This document shows positions 1 through 7,418 of a stretch of DNA of 64,000 bases, piece by piece. Position numbers and translations under genes: made by a program. This DNA is from Micavibrio sp. UBA6212. Lineage in GTDB: Bacteria > Pseudomonadota > Alphaproteobacteria > Micavibrionales > Micavibrionaceae. Position 1 is the stretch's first letter, and each line of letters starts with the position of its first letter. The notes beneath the pieces were generated by a model that ran no database searches, had not been told where the DNA came from, and saw nothing but the letters and a program-made list of their open reading frames with translations. The DNA is taken from NCBI GenBank assembly GCA_002421905.1, contig DISK01000010.1, positions 236,513 through 300,512 on the forward strand, in the 5' to 3' direction.

Positions 1-686
1 TCGCCCAAACCAACCATCAATCCCGATTTGGTATAGATTTCAGAATCGACTTCCTTAACCCGATCCAAAAGCCTCAGGGACGTATAATAACGGGCTCCCG
101 GACGCACAGTCGGGTATAAACGCGGAATAGTTTCCAAATTGTGGTTGAAGACATCAGGGCCAGATTTCGCAACAATATCAACAGCTCCAGTCTTTTTCTT
201 AAAGTCAGGAGTAAGGATTTCAATCGTGGTTTCAGGTGCTTTGAAGCGGATGGCCTCAATCGTTTTAACGAAATGCTCGGCGCCACCATCTGCCAGATCA
301 TCCCTGTCCACCGAAGTAATCACAACATGTTTTAACCCCATCTTCTCGACTGCAACGCCAATACGCAAAGGCTCCATCTTATCAAGTTCATCGGGCTTAC
401 CAGTCGCGACATTGCAAAACGCGCAAGCGCGGGTGCAGACTTCGCCCATAATCATGAACGTTGCATGTTTTTTGTTCCAGCACTCCCCGATATTGGGGCA
501 TCCGGCCTCTTCACAAACGGTCGTCAACTTGAAATTTTTAACAATGGCGTGCGTTTCGCCATATCCCGGCCCCTGAGGCGCACGGACACGGATCCATTCG
601 GGTTTTTGTCCCATCGGACGGTCAGGATTCTTTTGCTTTTCAGGATGGCGCTTGGCCTTATCCAATAAATCTGGGTTATAGGTCAT
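1..686 (-). CDS. lipA: Lipoyl synthase, 3' end beyond the window
   Basis: Radical-SAM enzyme that inserts two sulfurs into octanoyl groups on the lipoyl domains of PDH and related complexes. About 228 N-terminal residues are present. The auxiliary [4Fe-4S] cluster cysteines are C58, C63 and C69 (CEEAGCPNIGEC), and the radical-SAM cluster is C84, C88 and C91 (CTRACAFC). Both sets are intact and spaced as in the family. The ATG start at 684-686 has a purine-rich stretch (AAGGGATC) just before it. Its usual alphaproteobacterial neighbours, the PDH genes, lie upstream on the same strand but are separated by four unrelated genes. The product would lipoylate PdhB and PdhC of this window. Only the C-terminal part is missing, because the window ends. 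Confidence 0.96.
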   Translation of the reverse strand, partial: MTYNPDLLDKAKRHPEKQKNPDRPMGQKPEWIRVRAPQGPGYGETHAIVKNFKLTTVCEEAGCPNIGECWNKKHATFMIMGEVCTRACAFCNVATGKPDELDKMEPLRIGVAVEKMGLKHVVITSVDRDDLADGGAEHFVKTIEAIRFKAPETTIEILTPDFKKKTGAVDIVAKSGPDVFNHNLETIPRLYPTVRPGARYYTSLRLLDRVKEVDSEIYTKSGLMVGLG

Positions 687-734
687 GATCCCTTATATCT
701 AGGCCTTCCACCTTAAAAAATCAAAATAAATTAA

Positions 735-1589
735 CTACATTCCGCCATAACCGGAAACCATTTGGCTCAACTGATACAGTTTCTCGCTGCGGATGGAGGC
801 AATTTGAACCCGCTGGGCAACCAACTCGACACCTTCCTCTTCCCATGCAATATCACATGCAGGAAGGGTCAAATCACCCAGAGCCTGAGATCTGACAGAT
901 TCCAAAGCTTTCCTCCAATGATACAATCCTCTAATTTGATTAGACAACAAGTCCAGACTTCTTTCACAAAAGACTAGATTTTTATTGGCAACATCCAAAG
1001 TATGAAACTCAAACTCACTTGATAATCTTTCCTGCTCATCTGCTTCATACTTATCATTCAAATTAATAAGCAGACTCTCATCATCATCCAAATTTTCAGA
1101 TTTATATGCATACAAATCTGCATAGAAAGAATGCACTCTCGTTACATACTTCTCATGACTTTTTGAACTTTCATCTGCAAATATAGCGGCATTTTTCAAT
1201 GCAGAATCGCTCAATGAAAACATAATGCTCACGTCCAAATCCTGCGAGTGAATATCTTGCCGTGCTTTATATATATCTCCTCCCAGAATGTCCCGTGCAT
1301 AAAAGTTAAACATTTTATGCAATGAACGAACCCTTACCATTCCTGCCTGAGCCAGATCGCATTGAGCATCAATCAATTTATAGTACATTGAGCCACGTTC
1401 ATTGGAGATCATGCGAGTTAAGTTATGAAATGGCTGAGATTTAAATTCAGAGTTAGGATATAGAAGACCTAAAAATTTCTCGGTTTTTTCTTCATCAAAA
1501 CCACTCGTCCGAGACAAATCAAACGCTTCCTTAAGAAACGCCAACCTTTCAATACATCTACTTAATGCTGGGATATTAGTTTGTTCCAT
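735..1589 (-). CDS. Unrecognised protein, 284 aa
   Basis: I do not recognise this protein. It is predicted mostly helical, soluble and acidic, with no signal peptide or membrane segment that I can see. I chose the ATG at 1589 (MEQTNIPALSR) because TGGAG lies six bases upstream. An in-frame TTG four codons earlier lacks such a site. It is the last of three consecutive unknown genes (after those ending at 1610 and 2566) before lipA, with only 20 bases to the preceding gene, so the three are probably co-transcribed. It shows no obvious similarity to the other two. The coding sequence looks more AT-rich than lipA or lpd, which hints at accessory origin, but I have not measured this. Confidence 0.75.
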   Translation of the reverse strand: MEQTNIPALSRCIERLAFLKEAFDLSRTSGFDEEKTEKFLGLLYPNSEFKSQPFHNLTRMISNERGSMYYKLIDAQCDLAQAGMVRVRSLHKMFNFYARDILGGDIYKARQDIHSQDLDVSIMFSLSDSALKNAAIFADESSKSHEKYVTRVHSFYADLYAYKSENLDDDESLLINLNDKYEADEQERLSSEFEFHTLDVANKNLVFCERSLDLLSNQIRGLYHWRKALESVRSQALGDLTLPACDIAWEEEGVELVAQRVQIASIRSEKLYQLSQMVSGYGGM

Positions 1590-1609
1590 CACAATCTCCA
1601 AACTTATTA

Positions 1610-2521
1610 CTATGGGTTCAATGGGTTATTATAAGCAATCTTAGCCAAAAGCTCTGATATAGACTTCCCATCGACCTGAACATGATCCAACTGCTCAGCT
1701 TCAAATGTATCCTCATTATGCTCTGCACGCTCATCAAACCGGCCTATGACATATGGGTAAGCATCTACTGACAGCCATTCCCGCGCCGAAAAAATAACAG
1801 GTGTCATGGCCAGAAATTCTTCATCAACGCCAATCGTACTGTTAAGGTGATTTTTATACTCTGTAACCTGATGCAGTATAAAAGATAGATGAGAAATTGC
1901 CATTTGCGCTGGGTCATCAAGATGCTGAAGCAAAGATGGGTACGGCGTGTTGTCCCCCAACAAAGACAATTCATATCGGCTATGCTGTTCTTCAGAATCC
2001 TTCAGTTCAGCGAAAGCATTAAAATCGAGGCCAAAAATCTCGTTATTGCTCTTAAAAAGAGAGGCAAATGGATCGGGATCACCGACCAAAAACTCTGCGG
2101 AGTCCCTCACAAAACTATAAAGCGGCTGGACAAAATTTGCTTCCACCGCAGCTTCATGCCCCTCTGCCTCAAAAAGATAGTCCCGAAGTCCTTGAACAAT
2201 AAAGGACAGGGAATCGTTATAGGCCGTCCAGAACTCCGGTTCATATCCGGAAAAATCAACTTCAAGAAAAATTCTTCCTTCTTCCAGTGGATCTTCAACA
2301 AGCTTGGCGCGTGGGTTACCATTAATCAACCCCGCATAACTTTCGCAAATCGAGACCAGAAGAGCCTTCCGCGCAACAGAAGGTTCCCTATCGCCATAGA
2401 AGATTTCCGAACTGGACATCAAAGGAAATGACAGAGTCTTTGTATCATCATCAACAAATGGTTTTGCCAATTCATCAAACATACTGGCAATAGGCTTTGT
2501 TTTTTTATTCTGTTCGCTCAT
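1610..2521 (-). CDS. Unrecognised acidic protein, 303 aa; paralogue of the next gene upstream
   Basis: I know no function for it. The product is acidic and soluble-looking, without a signal peptide or membrane helix. It shares a sparse pattern with the 325-residue protein encoded at 2566-3543. Both have a VD-x-x-G-x-x-x-x-FW-x-x-Y-x-D-x-L segment (VDFSGYEPEFWTAYNDSL here), a later DPFASLF-like segment, and a C-terminal EYKNHLNSTIG segment (EYHQYQKKNVENTIG in the other). I infer an old duplication. The ATG at 2521 has AGGGA ten bases upstream. It lies within a tight same-strand run with its neighbours. Nothing visible assigns a reaction. Confidence 0.75.
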   Translation of the reverse strand: MSEQNKKTKPIASMFDELAKPFVDDDTKTLSFPLMSSSEIFYGDREPSVARKALLVSICESYAGLINGNPRAKLVEDPLEEGRIFLEVDFSGYEPEFWTAYNDSLSFIVQGLRDYLFEAEGHEAAVEANFVQPLYSFVRDSAEFLVGDPDPFASLFKSNNEIFGLDFNAFAELKDSEEQHSRYELSLLGDNTPYPSLLQHLDDPAQMAISHLSFILHQVTEYKNHLNSTIGVDEEFLAMTPVIFSAREWLSVDAYPYVIGRFDERAEHNEDTFEAEQLDHVQVDGKSISELLAKIAYNNPLNP

Positions 2522-2565
2522 ATTTTACATTCCCTATTATAAAGCTTCTTTTCTTCAATTGACTT

Positions 2566-3543
2566 TTACTTACACTCTGGACTTGGCCCACTCAACATTT
2601 TCTGGATCGCTTCATCTGCGATCTGTTTACTTGCGCGATCAGATGCGCGATCTGAATAGCCCTGTAGAACACTAAGTCCTTTTAACCCATCATTTTTTAA
2701 CCACCAGAAGTAATCCATTAAATCACCGAGATCTGCTGTGTAGCCTATGGTATTTTCAACGTTTTTCTTTTGATACTGATGATATTCAATGGCCTCTCCG
2801 ACAGCAAATGTTACAAGAGCATGAGCCATAACTTCAGGTTCAACGCAAGAGTCCATAACTGGAAGAAAAGCACCTGACATCAATCTTTGATAATAAAATC
2901 CGATACCACCCAATGGGGCAGTCACATCAAAATATTTGTCCCGTTCCACAGACCATTTGCCCTGCAAACCTCCATTATCATTGTACATTTCGACTTCAAA
3001 CATGGCATCAAAGGGATTTGTTATCCTTTTTAGGACATCGATCAAATCAAGAATATATTTCGCAGATGGATCTCGCTCAGGATCTCCATAATAACGAATA
3101 TGATTTTCAGATTGCTCATTTCTCAATCTTTCGTGATCATCTAGGTCATCATCTTCGAAACTGATTTCTGGATCATCAAGAGGGCCTGAACTTTGCATCC
3201 GGCGATCATATTGAATCCAGAATTCATTAATATTATCCCTTAATAAGTCTAAAGCATCCTCATATGTTTCCCAGAAAGATTCAGTGTTACCCTGCAAATC
3301 AACAACACAACTGATAGCCGCCTCATTCTCTATATGCGATAACAAAGATGCTCCGGGAATTTGTTCGGTATAAAATTCATATTGTCTATAAATTGCTTCT
3401 GCCTGAATCTCCTCAACAGGACTACGTCCCTCTGGGACAGGAAAAATGACTGGAAACATGACCTGACGATCTTGGCTTTCCACAGCGCGGATAAAATCAG
3501 TCCCCGGAGTGGGTATTGATGAAAAAGATGGGCCATCAGACAT
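2566..3543 (-). CDS. Unrecognised acidic protein, 325 aa; paralogue of the gene downstream
   Basis: Function unknown. It is strongly acidic in the middle (FEDDDLDDHERLR around residue 135), with no signal peptide or obvious membrane segment. It aligns by eye with the protein at 1610-2521 at three places: VDLQGNTESFWETYEDAL, NPFDAMFE, and a C-terminal stretch ending in VENTIG. The start ATG at 3543 is preceded by AGGT at about nine bases. It follows the membrane-anchored toxin-like gene (3598-4050) by 54 bases on the same strand. Co-transcription with that basic protein makes an antitoxin or immunity role conceivable, but this is a guess from position and charge only. Confidence 0.75.
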   Translation of the reverse strand: MSDGPSFSSIPTPGTDFIRAVESQDRQVMFPVIFPVPEGRSPVEEIQAEAIYRQYEFYTEQIPGASLLSHIENEAAISCVVDLQGNTESFWETYEDALDLLRDNINEFWIQYDRRMQSSGPLDDPEISFEDDDLDDHERLRNEQSENHIRYYGDPERDPSAKYILDLIDVLKRITNPFDAMFEVEMYNDNGGLQGKWSVERDKYFDVTAPLGGIGFYYQRLMSGAFLPVMDSCVEPEVMAHALVTFAVGEAIEYHQYQKKNVENTIGYTADLGDLMDYFWWLKNDGLKGLSVLQGYSDRASDRASKQIADEAIQKMLSGPSPECK

Positions 3544-3597
3544 ATATGCTACCTGTTCAATGTAAAATCATATCAACTCTGGCAATCTAACAAATTT

Positions 3598-4050
3598 CTA
3601 ACGCTTACTGGCTTGCGCGTTAAAATATTCGACATTGCTCTTATATCCGTGAATTTTTGGATCAAGTCGGAAGAATGTCCGGATCTGCCCCTTGTAACTC
3701 ACAACAGCAAACCAATTTTTTGACGGATTGTAAAAAACTTCATCTCCATCCTGCTGACGTACCGTCAAAGTCCCCTCAGGAGGATCTCTCACAAAATCAT
3801 TGGCTGCCTGAACATAGACTTTTTCGTTATGAAAATCAAATTCTTTTCCATGTTTCTCAAAATGATACTGCGCATTCTCCTCCGAGCTCATATCCCGTGT
3901 CGAAGACCACTCCAAAACCACCTGTTTTGGGAGGACGACCGCAGGATCTCTGCTCTTCTCAAGCCAGAATGACCCCGCCATCAAAAGCAAAAAGATCAGG
4001 AGTGCGGCAACACCCCTGACCTTCACTTTATCTCTCTTGGAAAGAGTCAT
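3598..4050 (-). CDS. Membrane-anchored protein with a polymorphic-toxin-like C-terminal domain, 150 aa
   Basis: Short cytoplasmic N-terminus, one membrane segment (about residues 12-30), then a soluble domain. Residues 61-147 carry YHFEKHGKEF near residue 62, an A-x-DF-x-x-x-PPEGTLT stretch, a GQIRTFFRLDP strand and a C-terminal HGYKSNVEYFNAQ. From memory, this order and the ...HGY-x-(S/T)N-x-x-YFNAQ ending match the C-terminal domain of many CdiA/RHS-type toxins, thought to be BECR-fold RNases. I cannot name the family entry with certainty. The soluble domain is rich in Lys and Arg. Start ATG at 4050 is set by AGGAG seven bases upstream; a longer frame would run into lpd. It begins 10 bases after the lpd stop and is probably part of the pdh-lpd transcript. 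No long secretion domain is present, so it is not a complete effector. Confidence 0.78.
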   Translation of the reverse strand: MTLSKRDKVKVRGVAALLIFLLLMAGSFWLEKSRDPAVVLPKQVVLEWSSTRDMSSEENAQYHFEKHGKEFDFHNEKVYVQAANDFVRDPPEGTLTVRQQDGDEVFYNPSKNWFAVVSYKGQIRTFFRLDPKIHGYKSNVEYFNAQASKR

Positions 4051-4060
4051 CCCTGCTCCT

Positions 4061-5464
4061 CTAGAAATGTACAGCCTTACCGTAGGCCGACAATACGGAC
4101 TCATGCATCATCTCGGACAATGTCGGATGCGGGAAGACGGTATGCATCAACTCGGCTTCGGTTGTCTCAAGTGTCATGCCGATCGCAAACCCTTGAATCA
4201 TTTCCGTTACTTCTGCACCAATCATATGGGCGCCGAGTAACGCCCCTGTTTTTGCATCAAAAATAGTTTTAACCAGACCTTCGGGTTCACCCAAAGCAAT
4301 CGCCTTGCCATTCCCGACAAAGGGGAAACGCCCGACTTTAACATCGTGACCAGCTTCTTTGGCTTTAACTTCAGTTAAACCAATAGACGCGACTTGCGGA
4401 TGGGCATAAGTACACCCCGGAATTTCGTTTTTCTTGAGAGGATGAACGTCTTTCAATCCTGCAATCTTCTCGATACAAATAATTCCCTCGTGAGAGGCTT
4501 TATGAGCCAACCACGGCGCACCGGCCACATCACCAATTGCGTAAACGCCTGACTCGTCCGTTTCGGAATAGGGCCCCGTAACAATGTGACCGCGATCTGT
4601 CTTAACCTTGGTTTTATCCAAACCGATATCCTCGATATTGGCAACAATACCAACAGCCGAGATCACACGATCAACAGTAATTTTCTCAACCTTGCCACCG
4701 ACATCAACATGGCAAACAACATTGTCTTTACCTTTTTCAAGCTTGGTTACTTTTGCGCCAGTCATAATTTTCATGCCCTGCTTTTCAAAAGATTTGCGTG
4801 CCAGATCAGAAATCTCCTCGTCTTCAACAGGCATAATACGGTCCATCAACTCAACGACAGTAACCTCTGCACCCAAAGTCCGATAGAAAGACGCAAATTC
4901 AATTCCAATTGCCCCGGATCCGACAACTAGCAAAGATTTAGGCATCATGTCAGGAACCATTGCTTCACGATATGTCCAAACCAGCTTCCCGTCAGGCTCC
5001 AAACCAGGAAGGACACGCGCACGCGCACCGGTTGCCACAATAATATGCTTACCTATCAAAACATCCTTTGCCTTGTCTTTGGTCATCTCGATCTCGATCT
5101 GACCTTTGCCTTTCAAGCGCCCATAGGCATCAAAAACAGTGACTTTGTTTTTCTTGAGCAAATGGCCTATCCCTCCAGACAATTGTTTGGAGACTCCGCG
5201 AGACCGTTCGACAATTTTTTTCAAATCAAAAGATGGCTTCTCACAAGACAAACCAAACGCATCTGCATGATTCATTAAATGAAACACTTCTGCAGAACGT
5301 AGTAAGGCCTTGGTTGGAATACATCCCCAGTTGAGGCAAATCCCACCCAGATGATTGGCTTCAACCACTGCAGTTTTCATTCCCAACTGCGCTGCACGGA
5401 TCGCCGCCACATAACCACCGGGGCCACCACCAATAACAATCACGTCAAATATTTTATCACTCAC
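4061..5464 (-). CDS. lpd: Dihydrolipoyl dehydrogenase (E3)
   Basis: FAD-dependent E3 that reoxidises dihydrolipoyl groups of the PDH complex with NAD+. The 467 residues show the FAD motif GGGPGG (12-17), the redox disulfide in CLNWGC (C43 and C48), the NAD-binding VGSGAIGIE, the second FAD motif YAIGD, and the catalytic HPTLSE (H446, E451). The start is a GTG at 5464, placed by AGGAG eight bases upstream and giving the family-typical VSDKIFDVIVIGGGPGG beginning. An upstream TTG would add eight unlikely residues. It lies downstream of pdhA-pdhB-pdhC and two small paralogous genes, with 51 bases to the nearer of these, so it is the E3 of this PDH complex and may also serve 2-oxoglutarate dehydrogenase. 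Confidence 0.97.
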   Translation of the reverse strand: MSDKIFDVIVIGGGPGGYVAAIRAAQLGMKTAVVEANHLGGICLNWGCIPTKALLRSAEVFHLMNHADAFGLSCEKPSFDLKKIVERSRGVSKQLSGGIGHLLKKNKVTVFDAYGRLKGKGQIEIEMTKDKAKDVLIGKHIIVATGARARVLPGLEPDGKLVWTYREAMVPDMMPKSLLVVGSGAIGIEFASFYRTLGAEVTVVELMDRIMPVEDEEISDLARKSFEKQGMKIMTGAKVTKLEKGKDNVVCHVDVGGKVEKITVDRVISAVGIVANIEDIGLDKTKVKTDRGHIVTGPYSETDESGVYAIGDVAGAPWLAHKASHEGIICIEKIAGLKDVHPLKKNEIPGCTYAHPQVASIGLTEVKAKEAGHDVKVGRFPFVGNGKAIALGEPEGLVKTIFDAKTGALLGAHMIGAEVTEMIQGFAIGMTLETTEAELMHTVFPHPTLSEMMHESVLSAYGKAVHF

Positions 5465-5515
5465 TTGAAAATCTCCTGACCACCGCAAAATGGGTGGTTC
5501 ATATCTTGATAAAAA

Positions 5516-5785
5516 TTAAAAGGCTAACTGGAATTCTTTGTAATATTTTTTTGAAGCGGCGATAGCATTCGCAGCCGGCCAATCATTTGCAGTATATGGC
5601 TTCTCGCACATCTCGCGCCAAACTGCAGACAAAGCGGCTTCCGTCTGCGTTCCGATCATATTTAACATTGAATCTCTGATTTCGACCACACGACCAGCCG
5701 CCTCTTCTCCGAAAAGCTCGACCAGATATTCATTACGATAAAAATCATCCTGACCAATCTGCACAGGAACAAACTCTTTTAACAT
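5516..5785 (-). CDS. Small protein, 89 aa, paralogue of its upstream neighbour
   Basis: Unrecognised soluble acidic protein. The start at 5785 is well set by GAGGTGAGT directly before ATG; a longer frame to 5839 would overlap the preceding gene. Residues around 8-40 (IGQDDFYRNEYLVELFGEE, then AGRVVEIRDS) line up with LTQDQLYSDDFLLQAFGEA and QGRITKAREY of the 99-residue protein encoded at 5817-6116. The two are therefore a tandem duplicate pair sitting between pdhC and lpd. Position in the operon suggests a link to the PDH complex, for example as a small accessory or regulator, but no motif supports a specific role. Confidence 0.75.
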   Translation of the reverse strand: MLKEFVPVQIGQDDFYRNEYLVELFGEEAAGRVVEIRDSMLNMIGTQTEAALSAVWREMCEKPYTANDWPAANAIAASKKYYKEFQLAF

Positions 5786-5816
5786 ACTCACCTCTATGAA
5801 ATTTAGATTAACAACT

Positions 5817-6116
5817 CTATATATAAACACCGGCAACATCTTGGCCTACAGCCTTAATATATTGATCTACATTCTCATCACTTTCAGCCAAATCCTGAAC
5901 TCTTTTGCGTCCTGTATCACGATCAAACTTGCAACAGAAGACTTCCCAAATTCCCTTCAAGCTCTCGGCATCATTTTCGCATACGCTGACAACATATTCC
6001 CGTGCCTTAGTAATACGCCCCTGCACAGCTTCACCAAAAGCCTGAAGCAAGAAATCATCCGAGTAAAGCTGATCCTGCGTAAGGTTGGCGAGATCGACTT
6101 TTTGTTGAGAAGACAT
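5817..6116 (-). CDS. Small protein, 99 aa, paralogue of its downstream neighbour
   Basis: Unrecognised. It is acidic and soluble-looking with two adjacent cysteines (VFCCKF). Its N-terminal half matches the 89-residue protein encoded at 5516-5785 at QDxxYxxxxLxxxFGExxxGRxxxxR. It ends 31 bases before that gene and starts 18 bases after the pdhC stop, so it is embedded in the pdh transcript. The ATG at 6116 has AAAAGAG nearby as a modest ribosome site. Real coding is supported by the paralogy and by tight spacing on both sides. Its function is unknown. Confidence 0.75.
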   Translation of the reverse strand: MSSQQKVDLANLTQDQLYSDDFLLQAFGEAVQGRITKAREYVVSVCENDAESLKGIWEVFCCKFDRDTGRKRVQDLAESDENVDQYIKAVGQDVAGVYI

Positions 6117-6134
6117 GTTTTTCTCTTTTCTGCG

Positions 6135-7406
6135 TTATGCCAGCATCAATACTGGGTTTTCTATAAACCGCTTGAAGTGTTGCATGAACTCGGCACCAAC
6201 AGCACCATCAACAGACCTGTGATCGGTTGAAAGCGTAACCGTCATCACAGTACGGACAACCATCTGGCCGTTCTCGACAACAACACGTTCTTCACCGGCG
6301 CCAACTGCCATAATACAGCTTTGCGGTGGATTGACGATCGCTTGGAAATTCTTCACACCAAACATCCCCAGATTGGAAATCGAGAACGATCCCCCTTGGA
6401 ATTCTGTTGGCTTCAACTTTCCTTCCTTGGCACGTTTGGCAAGATCCTTCATCTCGTTGGATATTTCGCGCAGTGATTTGGTTTCTGCCGCTTTGATAAT
6501 CGGTGTAATCAATCCATTGGGGGTTGCAACAGCAACCGAAATATCTGCGTGTTTATATTGAATAACAGCATCATCCGTCCATGATGTATTTGCTGCAGGA
6601 TAGGCTTTAAGCGCCATCGCATTGGCCTTGATGATAAAGTCATTCACGGAAAGTTTGAAGGCACCATCGGCAGCATTGTTAATCTCGGCGCGCGCCTTAA
6701 GCAAATTATCCAGAACACAATCTACAGAGAGATAGAAATGCGGGATAACCTGTTTGGCTTCGGTTAAACGACGCGCGGTCACTTTTTTGATGTTATTGTT
6801 TGGAATAGCTTCATATTCCATGCCCAGCATATCGGCCAACTGTCTGGCGTCAGGCCCTGATGAAACAGGAGCAGATGAAGACACAGCAGCCTTAGGAGCA
6901 ACAGCACCAGCTTTAGAACTTTCGACATCCGCCTTCACGATACGACCATGAGGGCCAGTTCCCTGCACAGATTTCAAATCAATGCCTTTTTGCTCCGCTA
7001 CACGACGAGCCAAAGGCGATGCAAACACACGATCACCCTTTGCCTGAGACGTTGCCGCAGGCGCCACAGAGGGAGTCGCAGGCGTTGAAGATACTGCCGC
7101 CGCAGGCGCAACAGGTGGATTGGTATTAGCAGCTTCACCCAACTTAATTGCAGAAGCATCTTCTCCATCTTCCAACAAAACGGCAATCGGCGTATTCACC
7201 GCAACACCAGCCGTCCCAGAGGAAACCAGAATCCTGCCTAGTTTACCTTCATCAACGGCTTCAACCTCCATCGTTGCCTTATCTGTTTCAATTTCGGCAA
7301 TAACTTCACCAGCCTTAATTTCATCACCTTCATTTTTTAACCACTTGGACAACGTCCCTTCGGTCATGGTGGGTGATAAAGCTGGCATTAAAATATTAAC
7401 TGGCAT
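6135..7406 (-). CDS. pdhC: Pyruvate dehydrogenase E2, dihydrolipoamide acetyltransferase
   Basis: Core subunit of the PDH complex; it transfers acetyl groups from lipoyl-lysine to CoA. In order, the 423 residues hold one lipoyl domain with modified K43 (ETDKATMEVE), an Ala/Pro/Val-rich linker (about 85-125), the E1/E3-binding domain (ASPLARRVAEQKGIDL, about 130-165), a second flexible linker, and the catalytic domain with HRSVDG (396-401). Length and layout fit alphaproteobacterial E2 with a single lipoyl domain. The ATG at 7406 has AGAGG upstream and lies 12 bases after the pdhB stop. The order pdhA-pdhB-pdhC is the usual one; the two small genes between this gene and lpd are not. Confidence 0.97.
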   Translation of the reverse strand: MPVNILMPALSPTMTEGTLSKWLKNEGDEIKAGEVIAEIETDKATMEVEAVDEGKLGRILVSSGTAGVAVNTPIAVLLEDGEDASAIKLGEAANTNPPVAPAAAVSSTPATPSVAPAATSQAKGDRVFASPLARRVAEQKGIDLKSVQGTGPHGRIVKADVESSKAGAVAPKAAVSSSAPVSSGPDARQLADMLGMEYEAIPNNNIKKVTARRLTEAKQVIPHFYLSVDCVLDNLLKARAEINNAADGAFKLSVNDFIIKANAMALKAYPAANTSWTDDAVIQYKHADISVAVATPNGLITPIIKAAETKSLREISNEMKDLAKRAKEGKLKPTEFQGGSFSISNLGMFGVKNFQAIVNPPQSCIMAVGAGEERVVVENGQMVVRTVMTVTLSTDHRSVDGAVGAEFMQHFKRFIENPVLMLA

Positions 7407-7418
7407 TTTGAGAACCTC

